Shown: in pieces, positions 12,701-27,272 of the stretch | Numbering within the stretch: position 1 is the stretch's first letter | Layout: each line of letters begins with the position of its first letter | DNA from: Neodiprion pinetum | Lineage: Eukaryota; Arthropoda; Insecta; Hymenoptera; Diprionidae | Reading direction: 5' to 3' | DNA length: 64,000 bases | Assembly (NCBI RefSeq): GCF_021155775.2 | Contig: NC_060234.1 | Coordinates: 23,058,026-23,122,025 of the forward strand | Notes under the pieces: model-generated | What the model saw: only the letters and a program-made list of their open reading frames with translations | Told to the model about the DNA's origin: nothing | Database searches by the model: none | Translations under genes and position numbers: made by a program

Positions 12701-15700
12701 ACCCCTGTCACCTATACCCACACCTGGTACACACGGGGAAACAAAATCACCTACGATTTAAAAGAGCCTGTTAGGTACCCAGGTCCACCATCGAAAACTT
12801 AACAAACTTAATTATATGTACATGTAGAGAGTGGTCACAGATATAAGTGAAAAAAAAAAAAAATAACTGTCCTTTCATTCAGATGTAAATGCAGTATTTT
12901 CGTGAATAAAAATAAACCAGTGATTATTAGGTATTGAAAGAAACATGTTTCGATTAAGCGTAATTATTGACAATGAAAGCAAGTATCAAAAAGTTCGACA
13001 TCCTAAGATATGATTTTCTACCAAATATTCATTGCCGGAAGAAAACAACACATTGACTAATTTTTTTCTTTATTGTTTCTCTTTGTGAAAACCGAAAATC
13101 GAGAAACTGAATTGCCTTGCTGTGACCACCCTGCAGACATAATTAAGAAACGTAGGTTCAGATAAATGGGCCAACTTCACTTTCCACTGCCCATCATACT
13201 CACCGGTTGGGGGCCAGTTTTTAATGTAACCAGTGCAGTGTACTACTGCATAACTTTGACCGTCTCTTGCGGGTGGTCCCAAAGAGTTTCTCTGCTTAAG
13301 ACGGTGCAAACCATGTGCCGCGGCCATGTCACCGCTTGTCTGAAGGCTTCCAACTTTCATACGACAAATGAAGCCCCTCCTAGAGCCCATGCAAAGTCTC
13401 ATGGATGCTGAAATTCAAGTAAGAGTTGAAATGATAAAACGGTTGAATTTTTGCCTAGATTATGTACGAACGTTGTAAAAAATAGTACTCAGAAGACTAT
13501 TGTGTTGCAATCGAATATTTGATCAACTAAGTCTTTTTACAGCAGATTACTAGTATTTTACAAACAAATCCGTTGAAGTAACATTTATGTCGATGGTCTC
13601 TAATAAAATTCACTCAACTTTAGAGAGGTTGATTATTAAAGACCTAACTTTGGCGTGACGATTATAATCCATGTAACTCTACCGACCCCGATAATAAAGC
13701 AATTGTCTTCTATTCATATACACATGAGTTAACTGTTTTATCATTGGGGCCCATAGAGTTATTTGGATTATAGAAATAAAGGATGAGCATTCTACATCAT
13801 GTGATTTCGGCGAAAACTAATAATATGTAGAAGCACTTGTGTGATCTGGGTTCTATACTTAAGAGTAAAAAAACACCATGTTTGCTCAAAAAAAAATTTA
13901 CCAGTACTGCCAAGAAAAATAAAAGTCAGCTGTTTAAAAATTGAAGTGTTCAAATAGTCAGAGCCCTAAATGAACTTTCGGTTCGGATGTATTTGGAGCT
14001 CAAAAAACATAACTGAATATAATGTTTTCTTTTAAATTTTGATATTTAAATAACTTGGAATCTAGGGATCAATCGAATTCAAAATTCTCGATCCCTTTTC
14101 GAGATGTCATACGGATTAAAAAAAAAAAAATTGTATTCAAACAAACCGAAGATTACCGAATCAACCATTTCTAAAATCTAATCAATTCTAAGTTCAAATG
14201 AACCGCATAGGTTGAAACAAAAATCATCAATATCCGTAAGTCCGTTCTTGAGATATCAATTGATTATTTTTCTCATCATATATTTGAATAACTCAAAACT
14301 ACTGAACCGAAAAAATTCAAAACCTAATCGACTTCGATTTAAAAAGAGTCTCGGCCGATTAGGACCAAAACCATAAAAATCCGTTCAATCATTCTCGAGA
14401 TGTGGTTGAACAAAAAATTGATAACACACATGAAAAAGGTCGGAGATTTTTTAGATCCCAAAATGTGGATGAATTCAATGAAAACTCGAGTAACTTTTCT
14501 TGTTCCATTTTTTCTCTGAAAAGCAGAGAAATCAGAATATGAAAAATGTTTTCTCATTCTTCTTAGAATTCAACACATCCAAACACGGAAAACGCGCCAC
14601 TGATCAAAAATGAAACTCACATTGGTGTCCCTCCTTCTTGACGGTCCCGGTCTTGAGGTCGAGGACCCTGCCGGCGTGCTGCGGTTCCGCAGCGCTCAGC
14701 TGCTCCCGTACTTTCTCAGCATCGTCGGGGTGTACTTGGCTGTAAAAGCTCGTACCATACCATTCGCTCTGAGAGTAATTCAGTACAGGCGCAACTGAAT
14801 CGGACACGTATATTATCCGTCCCGTTTCACAGCTCACGACAAAGAGGAAACCGTCCGCTGCCTCAAGGATCAGGTGTTTTAGTTCCTGATCCGTTAGGAA
14901 GGACGGCTTGTAAGTACCGTCGGTGCTGGTGTTACCGGTCCCTGAAAAAAGAAAAAAGTTAGGGAAGAGTTCAGTTAGGTTTCTATTTTTCTCGACGGGA
15001 CGGGTGGGTGGTGGGTGGGAGGGTTTAAATTATTGTTGGAATATGGTGTACATATCTGCTGTAATCGCTATAATTCTTTGTAATCTTTTGTAACAATTTT
15101 GTATTCTTCATGACTTTTAATCCCTCTGCATTCTTCACGCGATCTTTGTAATTGTTTTGTAATCATTTGTATTCTGTGTTACTTCATAATCCTCGAAATC
15201 CTGGTAACATTTGCAATCACTTGCAATCTTTGTTATCCCAAATAATTCGTTATACTATTTACAATCTTTGTGTAATCTTTGTAATCTTTTTAATCGTCAT
15301 CAGTGTACATCATTTTGACATACTTAATTGACAGCTTGGGGGAATGTTGTAGATTTTCCAAATAAACAAGTGGATGAAATTTTTTCAATTCAATTTTACA
15401 AATGTTCATGCTCTACATTGTCGTAAAAAAATGATACGTTTTTTCCCCCTCAAATGGATGAATAAACCAATTTGGCCTCTACGCGCTTTGAATTTTATGA
15501 TCCGTTTTTTTTTTCCCCCTCTGCGAAGAAAAGATTTTCGGTTCAGATGTGAATCTCTACGCGTGCACGACACGTGGATGCTTCATAGAAAAAAAGGTCG
15601 AATAATTAGTATTCGACGGTAGAAAATACGGCGCGTAGACTGTCGCGACTTTCGCCCCCTATCAAGAGGAAGATCTCGTTCGAGTTGAGGGGAATATCTG

Positions 15701-18700
15701 TGCAGGCTGCCGTTGTTGCGGTCACGAGATCTGATCTTATGCGGTGTGTATGCCGATGGAACATCGTAGAAGGATACCGGGAATAAGAGTCAGCGTCCCT
15801 AACGATATTATACATACCGGGAGAATTCCGTGAACCTGACTGTCTCACCGCCGGTAGATAGGCAACCAAACCTACGTTGTGAATATGTAGAAGCGCAAAT
15901 TGTAGCTTCAGTTGCCTATCCGCCGGCGTTGGGTGTTTCGTTTCACGAAAAACTCCCAGTGTGGATACGTTTGAACAAAGATTCAAGCTCTTCGAAACAA
16001 GGAGGAATGAAAAAAGCCGAAAATAAGGAAATAAATGGCGTACGAAAGGAAAATTTTCTTCTCTCCTCTCCCTAGCATGATCATATCGAATGCAGAAAGC
16101 ACGATACACGCTTCCGGTGCCTCGGCAGCGGTTCGAGGAGGAGGAGACGGGGGAGATGGACATATCGCCGTCGTCCTCTTCGGCGTCATCGCGTCGGTGG
16201 TGGTGGAAGTGTCGTATTGTTTATAGCCAGAGCTCTTTCTCTTATAATACCAACGAGTTAACATCGGCGGTTGAATACAAATTTCTCCAAGTAAATACGA
16301 ACGAACGTTACGCGTCGATGTGTGCGTAGACACGCGTTCTTCCCTGCTGAGATTATATGACGTGCAGGCTATGAACAAGCGAAGGAGGACGTGGAGATGG
16401 AGAAGAATACGATATGCCGGACGACGTAAGAAACTGCAAAGAATAACGAATGTTTTCTCGTTATGCGTATAGAGTCTTCTACTTCATTGAGATGGTACTA
16501 TAAGACAGTCTTTACCGACCGAGTAAAGCGTCCCTTATTTTTACCATTGTTAAAAACAATGCGAATTGTTGAAGCGAAAAAGTTACACCCATCGCAATAT
16601 TCTATCGATAGCCAAACACAGGTATAAATAAAAAAAAATGTTCGTTTCTCCGAACAATAACACGAGAAAATGTTGTCCCGTAATTGAAGAACTACAATTA
16701 ATTTCAGGAATAAATTTTCTGGTGCTATTCTCGGCATGAAACGAAAAGGTTTCTCGATACTGCAACTATAAGAATTGCGCTATCTGACGGCTTCTTGACG
16801 TCAATTCACGGGATTCTCAAATATTTAGCTATATTTCAACAATTTAAACATCGTGTATATTGAAATATTTGACACGATTACAAAAGATTTCACTCAACGT
16901 TGCAGTTTGCCATCTCTGTTACTTTTGTATTCAAAACATGAGTTTTTTCTTACTCGTTGTAGAAAAAATTAGTGAATCACTCTCTTTCAAAGTTGAAGAA
17001 GAACCGAAGAAACGAACTATAACAGAGAGAAAGTGGTTGAAAAAAAACAAGTAAGGTAATGTTTGGTATTTTTTGTTCTACACTCTGCTTTTGCAGCGTA
17101 AAACATTTTTCCACTCCATTTTTCTTTCTTTCTTTCTTTCAGGTAAGATTTTTATAAATTCCTCCGGCAAACTTACACGTATGTACATGTCAGTGAATGT
17201 AACGTAAATAGGTAGTCAGCGAGAAATAACGAGTGACTGAGTCAAGAGACGGAACGGCGATCCTGGAGGAATTCGTTGTTGGCATACGAATGCCCTGACG
17301 AACGGCTGTATTATGGGTACGGAAACGACGACGACGTCGAAGAGAAGGATGAAAAGTAAGAGGCAGGACATACGAAGTGCTTCGAGCTAATCCGCTGCAC
17401 ATCACCACATTGCGAGCCGACGAATAGAGATTTTTCGATTGCCAGAGAGTTTCGCCTCGGATGTAAATCCTTTATTTTTTGATCAGGTGTTATTATAAAT
17501 TATATAACTGAAGACTATTTATTAATTTTCTTTCCTCTTTGCTTAGGCACTGAAATTTTTAGCTTTGCAAGTGTTCTATCCGTATAAAAGAATGGTTGAA
17601 CGGAAGAAACACTTCGATATACAGTTTGAATATAAAGTTTGAAGAAATTTTTTTATACGCATATTTATGACGATCTGAAGCTCACGGGGCTCGTAAAAAT
17701 GCGCAAATACGATCGTCACTAGATTATTGAAAGGAGAAAAAAAGAAACCAAAACATAAAGGTGGTCGGAAAAAAATGTTAAAATAAGAAACATGATAAAA
17801 GTTGTCATATTTCGCGGGAATGACGTGACGTATCGCTGATTTTCTTATCTCTCAGATATATTTACACATACAATATTGTATACATATGTATAATTAGGTC
17901 TCCGTTTTTTTTTTTTTTCAAGGCCGATACGATAACTTACCAGCGACTACATACGTTGCATCGTTCGACTGACTGCGAGTCGATGCAGTGTTGTTACCTC
18001 AGAAGTAACGTAAAGAAAAGCTAAAATATCAATATCGGATGAAGCAATGAGTCTACTAAGCATATTAAGAGCATGCTATAGTCAGTCTTTACCGACGGCG
18101 ATAAATGTCACTTATACATATTTACTATTGTCAAAGTGTACGTATCACTGATGTGAAAAATCCGCAGCAGCGCAGTACTATACATACAATGCCGAATACG
18201 AATGCCAAAAAAACAGTTTTGTTTCACACAAGAATGATGCTGAGAAACGTATTCCTTCAATTAAATTACCATTGAGTATAGGAATATATTTGGTCTAGCT
18301 TCCTACGTGAAACAAAATACTTTCTTAATATTTCTTGTTCAGCATTGCATGTAGAATCGCGCTGACTTCAGCATTTTTACTTCGGTGCTGCGTAGATTTG
18401 GCAATAATAAAAAAAAATTGGTATTTTACTCGGTCGGTAAAGACTGACTACAGTATCGTATTAGGATACATTTTTACATTTCTTCAAAGCAAATTGATAG
18501 CCAATTCTTTCATGTGTACAAACTTCTTATATTATGCTTTTTCAACCTTTCTTTCAATTTCACCCACTTATAATGGTATATGATATGATAGTTATTTATT
18601 ACCCTCGATTAAAACTCACCCCTTAACGCCTTCATGTGGGCAACGGCCATCCTAAGGATCGTTAGCTTGTCCGGTTTACGAGCAAGAGCCGAACACGTTG

Positions 18701-21700
18701 GCACCATGTCCGAAAGCTCGGTGATGTACGCGGTCATCTTGTTTCTCCTACGACGTTCAATCTCACAATGATTTTCCCGGCTGAAAGAACACGAAATAAA
18801 GCTCAATTATACACCACTTTATCAAGTCAATTTTAGCGGCATTTTTTTTTTCCACACCTAAGAAACATTTTTCTCGCCCGAGTAACGAATAGAATCAATA
18901 ATCAAGGAACGATTTGTCTAATTTAAAGATTTCTGCAATACGAAAATTATCATTCCATCAGTTTCGCAAGATTCTTTCGATCCAGCTTGATCACTTATTT
19001 GTTCAATTTTTAGCCATCTGAAGTTTTCTCATCATATGGTTTTTTAATCTGTTGTTCACCGATTTTTTTTTCTATTTCTATAACAGTTCATTGTAATCGG
19101 ATCGATTAATTTTCAACCTGAAAAAATCTTATACACATAATATTGGTACTAAAAAGTAAAAGAACACTTTTTCGTCGGTGCAAAAAGTGAATCATTTCAA
19201 TGGAATTACTTTCGATTTTGCTTTCAAGCTGTAACTTTTAAGCATACATTTTTTTCAAGAAACCATCGCTATGTAACCGTGGTACGTGAATTTCTTTGTT
19301 CGTTACTGGTTCGCCGAATTACGTTAATGTAATATACGGGGTGAATTTTCCTCCCCGTTTTATTCATACTCGTTCGCGAAAAAATAGCAATGTATGATTA
19401 TTAACCGAATTTCGTATATGTGCTACACGTGTAGACGTAAACAGATTTGGGAATTAGGTAAAACCCAGCCGATAACCACACACTATTACTGTGACGGGAA
19501 CGAGTATGAATTAAAGGAGGCGGTGCCTCAGCTGGTTGGAGGTCCTCCCTCATCAGATCCCGAAAAAAACTAAACCTATAAAGCCTGAAAAAGTCGGACC
19601 AATGATTGATTCGGGTGTTCGATGAAAAATTTCATCAGTTGCATGAGGGTTTTCTCATTATAGCTCGGAAACAAGACGACGATGAAGGTTCATTTTCAAC
19701 TGTCGATCACCGCCATGCCATATTGCATATTATTAGGCATACTGCGTACTGTAACTGAATACAAAGGTAGGATAGGTAAATATCTGCAGTGATAAAGCTT
19801 TGAAGTATCTCGTCGAATACTAAAAAAAAAAAAAATTACTAAAAAAAGAAAGAAACCGTAGTGATCGCGTTTCCCGCGCAGAGTCTGCCCGCCCTTTGAC
19901 CCGATCCTCTGTTTCGACGCAGGGCGAAGAGTGTACCTCGGCATACGTGTGTGTGTGTGGTTGCACACGTATGACGCACGTACGTAAAGAGTCAGTGCAT
20001 GTGTGTACCTCCGAAGCGCATCTGATTTGCGTAATGCCCGGCTATCTTTGCAATTTAAAGAGGCAGAGAGAGAGAAGCAGCAGCAGCAGCTCTCGCGAGC
20101 CTTGAAGAAGAAGAAGAAGAAGAAGCAGAAAAAGAGGAAGAAGCCACGTTGCAGGTACATTAGGTGTTCGATGGGATATACTTATACGGTACATTCCACA
20201 CCGAATCGACAACACGTTTGCGTCCCATAACTGAAAACTGAAGTCAAATTTTTCTTAGTTATACGGTACAGATTTTACAGTATTTCTTTCCCTCTTTTGA
20301 CGGTGGTTATTTTGAACCATCGATTTCTGGGCTGGGAAAACGAAGTTGTGTTGCTTCATTTGCTTTTACACATCAGAGTATCAAGCGTGACTAATGTCGT
20401 TATACAAATTCCTGTAAATTTGACTCATTGTTAGCATAGTAGGGAGAAAAAATACTTGCACGAGTGACAACGAAATTAAACCAGCAGAGTAATTTACATA
20501 AATTGTTTTACACAAATCCGTACGGTTAATTAGCAATTGATACAAACATAAAAATAAAGTTTTTATTAATTAATTTCATGACCATAAAGTGGTACATTAA
20601 GTATTTATAAAATTATTATATTCATAAGCTACGAAGATCTTCTTACAAATAAAGAAATAGAAAACAAGGCAATTATAAATTAAAAGCGTAGATGTCGATG
20701 CTTCATTTTGAATCGTTTCAAAATTGTTGAAAATTCATTATATTTGTTCCATTCCACTCTACAATGTTTCCTTTTGTTCGTTTATTTTTTTTATTTCAGT
20801 TGGTATTAATAACTATTTGATATTAGAAAATTGCACGGATATTGGTTATGATCAACTAATCGTAAGGAATGGCCATAACTATGTATTAACCTGACTACCG
20901 AGTAAAAAGAAAATCCGTTTCAGTGACTCAGTAGAAAATGTTGTGTAAAATAAAATTGACATACCGTAGAGTGAAATCGAATAAATCTTACTACTATAGA
21001 TGTTTAAAATTACAAGCAATTTGAAATAAAGTATCGATACCAAGCTTTTGTTTATAATCCCGGTATTTTTCATTTCAAATAGATCTTCGCATTCACGAAT
21101 CTAATAATTTGATAAACGTGCTCAACCTATAACCATCACGTAGTAAAATTATTAAAAAGCATCCATTTTTTTGTCAACCAATCTCTTCAATGGGTCGCTA
21201 AAATTCAATTGGCACGGAATGCCCCGTACGTTAACAGGCGATATAGATACATGTGTGTATGTGCATAAGTATGTGCTGAACTACACTAATAGACAAGAAG
21301 AAGAACGTCTGTGGGTAAGTTTAAAACGTGTATACGAAGAGGGTACTGCAGGTCTTTTGCGTTAGGGTTTATCCTTCTTCGGTCGAAGCAAAATCAGCAA
21401 GGATGAAGCGAGCCCGGGAGGATCGGGCTGCATGGGTCAGAGGTCACGCATACTAGCGTCTGCATGCAGCCTCTCCAGCAGCCTGTGCTTCCACCGAGAC
21501 GAGCATCTTCTCGGTCCCGAGAAGAGAAGAATAGAACAAGCATTGTATGCCGAAGTATTTATCTGCTTCTTCGCGCGATCCTCACATAGTCACTTCAGGC
21601 TTCGAAGTGCTAAAGCCAGGTAATTTTAGGAGAAATAAGGGGGGGGTTAGGGTTCCAATATTTTTTCACATTACTGAGCAAATAGAGCAAAATTAGGTAC

Positions 21701-22867
21701 ACACTAGGGTGTCAGTTATCTTGGATTTGCTTCGATTGCATGACAAAAATATGTTCGTAATATAGAAGAAGAAAAATCACCTGTGACTATAAAAATTTTC
21801 GGATAATATTAACGCGTGCCGCAGGGGCATTAGAATTTTGAATATAAGATACCTTGAAATTTTCGATGTTTCGTAATTATTATTATTTTTTTTTTTTCAT
21901 AAACTAAAATGGATGAAACAACTCAATTTCATGCTTAATTTAGTGCTAAGCGGATATAGCAAAGCTCTCACTGTAGCTAAGTTTAAGAATTGTTTTTTGA
22001 AAGAATTAGCAAAAGATTTGGATCCAAAACCTATTGGAGTACAAAATACGTATACGTATACGTCTGTATACGAGTTTTTTTTTTTTTTTAAATTCTTTGA
22101 CGGAGAATCCTCTGCGAAATAACATCCGAGCACTACAGTGTCCACAGTGGGAACCGCGTATTAAAAAGTAACAGTGGGAACGGATGGTTAAGAACAATGT
22201 TTATAATTCCATTTAGATGTAGCAATAAAATAATTTAGGGTGAGCACACGTCACCCGTAGATAATAACACTCAAATTAAGCTATAAAAATGATGGTTTTG
22301 TGAAATGTAAGAAAGTTTTGAGATTCGGTGTATATTTATTTGTTCCTATATTAAGTTGAAAGTGTAAACATTGTTTTCACGCATCGATTGACTTTTCCAT
22401 CCCAGTTTAGCTTATGCAAAAATGCAACTGTCTGGCACAAATACGGGGGTTTTAGGTGGAAATTGATGTTTCGGAGTGCTCGTAGGGGAAGAAAAAAAAA
22501 AAATAGGATACTTTCAGAGAAATAGAGGACCCACTGTTTAGCCTGCTATTTGCTGAGCTGCGAATCTTCTTCCACCCACTTCCTCAATAATCGCCTACGT
22601 TTCCATTATTATTTCTAACGGTATTCATTGTTGTAAAAAATTAATGTATAATAATGTATAATAGATTTATGTGTTTTCCATGTGGCAGTACATTTTTTTT
22701 CTGTTTTCTGTTTTCCATGTGACAGTACATTTTTTTTCTTTCATTCTCTTGTATACGTATATATATATATATATATATACGTATACAAGAGAATGAAAGA
22801 AAAAAAATGTACTGCCACATGGAAAACACATAAATCTATTATACATTATTATACATTAATTTTTTAC

Positions 22868-22901
<34 letters not shown>

Positions 22902-25900
22902 ACAGATTTCAAAGCAATAAAGTAACAAGGAACGAAGAGAATGATAGTCATGAAACGAAGCCTTACTTTTAGGTCTGAAAATGATGACTGGCAAACAACG
23001 ATGCATATCCGGCATCATATGTAGAATTTATAATCAACGCAGTTTCTTCTCTTGTCCCCATTTCGATAAAACAGGTATTTAAGTGTATTCGCTTCGGTGG
23101 CATCGTTAATGCTGATTGCTGATATACAGGTACGCGATATGTAATTGTTAATTAACGTGCATCGGCTTATCTCACGCAATTTTAGTAACCCGCGTAGTCA
23201 AAAAATCTCCAGAAACTAAATTTCTTTATCCATTTGTAAGGCAAGTTGTCCAAACACCTGCATGTTTGACGCTTATTTCACGTCCCGTCATTCTGAATTT
23301 ATACCCGCAGTAATTTTCGGTCTCACGATTACATTATACATCGACACGGTAGCCAGATTTTACTTTTTAAACATCTGCAATCAAGCAATTGAATTCGATT
23401 TTCGGTTTCTCCGTGATCATCATCTATTCTGTTCATGTTTCCCTATTTGTCAACACGCGTAATTCTAACCTGAAGTTTTCACCATCGTCGTTGTTACAGC
23501 GCCGCGTTGGGTCTTGTTGTGTTTAGTATCTGACACGTCATACGTGCAGTTTTCCGTGAGTGAAATTAACCCGCATTCCACATTTTGCAGTCACCAATGT
23601 CACGGGAGTAATATAACTTGGGTATAAATTATCTCATCACTGCATGGACGTTGACGTCGTTACAGTGTACCTGTAATTAAATTACGCAACTCTCACAAGT
23701 TTCAAATTAACCGATCGACGTCATTCGAACCGACACGTAGATAACATAACAGAGTAAGGCGTTCGGTGGAGAAAAATTTGGCATAAGTATCACCTGGATA
23801 AGAATTAAAATCAAGTGAATTTGATAACGAATAAAAACGATGAGACTATAAATACGAGTAAATTTCCCTCCAAATTCAATGTGCCAAGCAAAATCAATGT
23901 TGCATTTTTATTTTCATTTTCGTATTAACGACGAATATCCATTTGTCTGCAACATCTTCGAATTTCCTCTCTTTCTCTCTTAGACACACACACACACTCT
24001 CTCTCTCTCTCTATCTCTCTCTCCTCTCAAATATTTGAGTTTGGCTTTATTTTCGTCGTATAATTTTACCTCGATTCCAACGAGGGCACGTGCAGTGTCT
24101 CGCTGCAGGGTTATACGATAAGAGGGGGTGGCACGAAGGTCGGTATACCGGAACCCGTGTCGCGGTTAAATAAATAAGATGGCCGCGGTTTGTACGTATA
24201 AACTCTCGACGCCGACGGCGACGTCGTCTCGACGCTGACCGTTCGATCGTACTGATACCGCGGGGATCAACGAGCGTCGGGTTCGGACGTCTCCGCGCTT
24301 CCCACGCGGAGTCCCCGAGATGCGCGCAAATCCCACCACGAACGGGATGCGGAAGGATTTAGTTTTTGCCGACAATTTCCTCTCCTCGTATTCCGTCTAC
24401 AAAACATCCGGATGTGTTATTTGCGCCGATATATTACGGCGGAAACAAGTGAAGAGTCCTGGGGAAGAAACGCTTTAGGCCACTCGGGCTGATTTCAAGA
24501 GAAATATAATTCGCTGTTATCACATTCGAAAGCAATTTTTCTGGAAGGTTCAACGAGTATAAAAGATGTACTTTCGAAAAGTACTCTCCAATGCCACAAT
24601 AATGCTATCGCTGATTCGTTTTCAGTGAAAAATGGACTAGAGAGGTTCTTCCTCTCGACGCGACCCTTCAAATCAACCAACATCACTTGTAATTACTACG
24701 TAGAATTAGGAATGAGTCTGGATTATCGCGAATAATACAAGCTAATTCGATGTCAACGATTTGAGAAAAGGTTTTATAACTAAAGCGTATAAAGCTATTG
24801 TTTTTCATTTTTAGAATAACTTTGAAGAAGTTGAGTTTCTAAAATATGAACGTATTTTGATTGGTATACATTTTTCCTTGCAGTAAATTTCCTTTAAACT
24901 GGGTATATAAGGGTTCCCGAAGTCACTGGTTTCAAAAATACGATCAGATCCGAGATATTTTCAAAACTAAAAATGGCGGATCTAATGTAACCGAATAGCA
25001 TTAATTTTTATATTTTCAGTCCACTTTCAGTCCATTTTCAGTAAAAAATTGCGTATTATGATAATTTTACGCACCGATATATATGTGCAATCATAAACGT
25101 ATAGGCGTATAATAGTGGAGTAAAAAAACGGGACTTCTCGGTTTACGGTGGAATTGAGAAATATCACCGTGAAAACACGATAAGAACAGTGCGACTGCCA
25201 GGTAAGCAGCAGGTTCATGTCTGAGGTTTGATCCCCACCTGCAGCAGTTCGCTATCACGGAGGGCACAGATTTGCGGCGAGGATAATTGCATTATTATAA
25301 CTGAAAAGTATAATGCAATGGTCCGCTTTACAGCGTCGCGTCGTCGCTAAAGCAACGATTCCGTCTGCTGAGGACACGGCGGCGGTTTTGCTTTATTCAC
25401 ATTTTTTCTCTTCTTTCTCTCATTGTTCTTTGCTTTTCTTTCTTTCTCTTATATCACAGGCATGGCTTTAAGGATAAATTGGTGGCATACTCGAAGATGT
25501 ACAGATCATTTCAGGTATATTATAATACAAATTTAAACGCACGGTTAACTTTGTGCAGGCTGTTATTACACTCGGAAGAAATTGTGAAGCTTAGCAGATT
25601 CAGTGTCCGACTGCGCATGCGCGAGGTTCGTCGTGTTTTCATGCAGGCTGGCCACCTCAAGCTTTGGCTGGACAAACTCGGCTTATAGAGGTTATGTAGC
25701 AGCTTGGCGATGGGAATTTGTTTAGCTTAAGAAGAATTCAAATAGTTGATATAGTGATTCGGGAATGTATGGAATTTTTATTGTTAACTGACTGATGCGA
25801 CCGATGACTGCTAAGAATCATCTTAACAATATAATGTCAATTCACCCCTTGACGCGGGAAAATTTGTCATCTCATGCCTCCGTTTCTAGTAATTTGGCTG

Positions 25901-27218
25901 CCCTGCCTTGCGGACGAAAATATTACCGCGATATACGATTTGACCGACGAATAGGATTCAATTATTTTTCGCAGGCGCAATTGGTTTCAAGTTTGAGTAT
26001 TTCCTCTCAGTACTAACAACTCGTGTTTTGTTAGTTACATTGAATTAATGAGGCGTAAAATGAACGATGAGAAATAAATTTTGTAGTTGAAGACGACTCG
26101 ATCCACGCTGCAGTACTTGTTCTGCGTCTTTTGATATTTAGAGTCCCGATACCCCTGTAATTATTATGAATTGGGGCTCTTGACTTTATCCGCAAATACG
26201 GAATAATTCTTGCAGACAGATTTCCGATTAAACCTTGACTTCCTTTTGGTTTGCAAGTATGCGTTTACAATTTATTCGTTACTTTCATCCTAGAAACGAT
26301 TCGTATTCTAATAAATAATTTTTTAAATACATTCGCAAGAGACGTGAAAATTCGGATGATTTACATTGTTTTTCTCTTTTAATTTCTGATACATAATCGT
26401 ATTTTTAAGTGAAAATCCTTATTACCTGGCGAACCGTTCCTTGTCTTGCATACTGTCGTCCTCCATTCTGCCGTATTTTCCCCCGCTCGGGTCGTCCTCA
26501 TCGGATCTGAAATAAGAATACAACAATAAATTTAGTAGAAATAAATAGTCACTCGCTTGATTCAGAAGATGAAAAATAAATAAATAAATAAAAAATACAT
26601 CACCACAACGATTTCAATCGTCGAACACTAGCTATTCAATTTGATTTCGTAATAGTTTCTTTTTAAATTCAATAGCTATGTAATACAGTTGCGACAGGTA
26701 ACTAGGGAAACGTGAAACGTGGGGCGCGAAGGATCCCCTACCGCTAATTATTTTTTGTGCATACAAAAATCCGTACATAAAATGCTTCTTCAAAACAGCA
26801 AAAACTTCAACCTGATGAGTGCGCAGGGACTAAACCCGCGAAGGCTGTAACACATACTTCGCAATACGCATAACCCTATAATTCTTGATGCACATGCAAC
26901 CGATGCATGATCGCGGCATTGCCGCGTTATAAGAGGACCGAGTATATCACCTTAATGCGGCGGGGAGGTAAGGGAAGAAGAATCGCGGGTTGGCAGGGGC
27001 AGAAAACGGGGAGAGACGAGGAGGAGGATCGAGATCAGCGCATCCGGGTACCACGCGGATTGAACCTCTTGGGCCCCCCTAGGTATAAGTAGATACATAC
27101 ACGCGCACACCCTGCACTTTTACACAGGTATGTATACAGGATCATCCTCGATTCTAACCATCAACAACAAAATGCAGCTTAACGCCGTGCGATGCGGTAT
27201 GGCGTTACATATATATTA

Positions 27219-27272
<54 letters not shown>

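Larger units (their letters stand above)
18781..26425. other. Large tango intron upstream of the bHLH exon
   Basis: This 7.6-kb intron contains a hairpin at 22632-22868, simple repeats including a CA/CT tract at about 23983-24028, and a GC-rich segment at about 24060-24380. I found no supported gene inside it on either strand. Confidence 0.6.

Noticed and set aside
15606..16378. Overlapping frames of 131-185 codons on the minus strand in a tango intron
   Set aside because: No family resemblance, no splice context, and competing frames on both strands.
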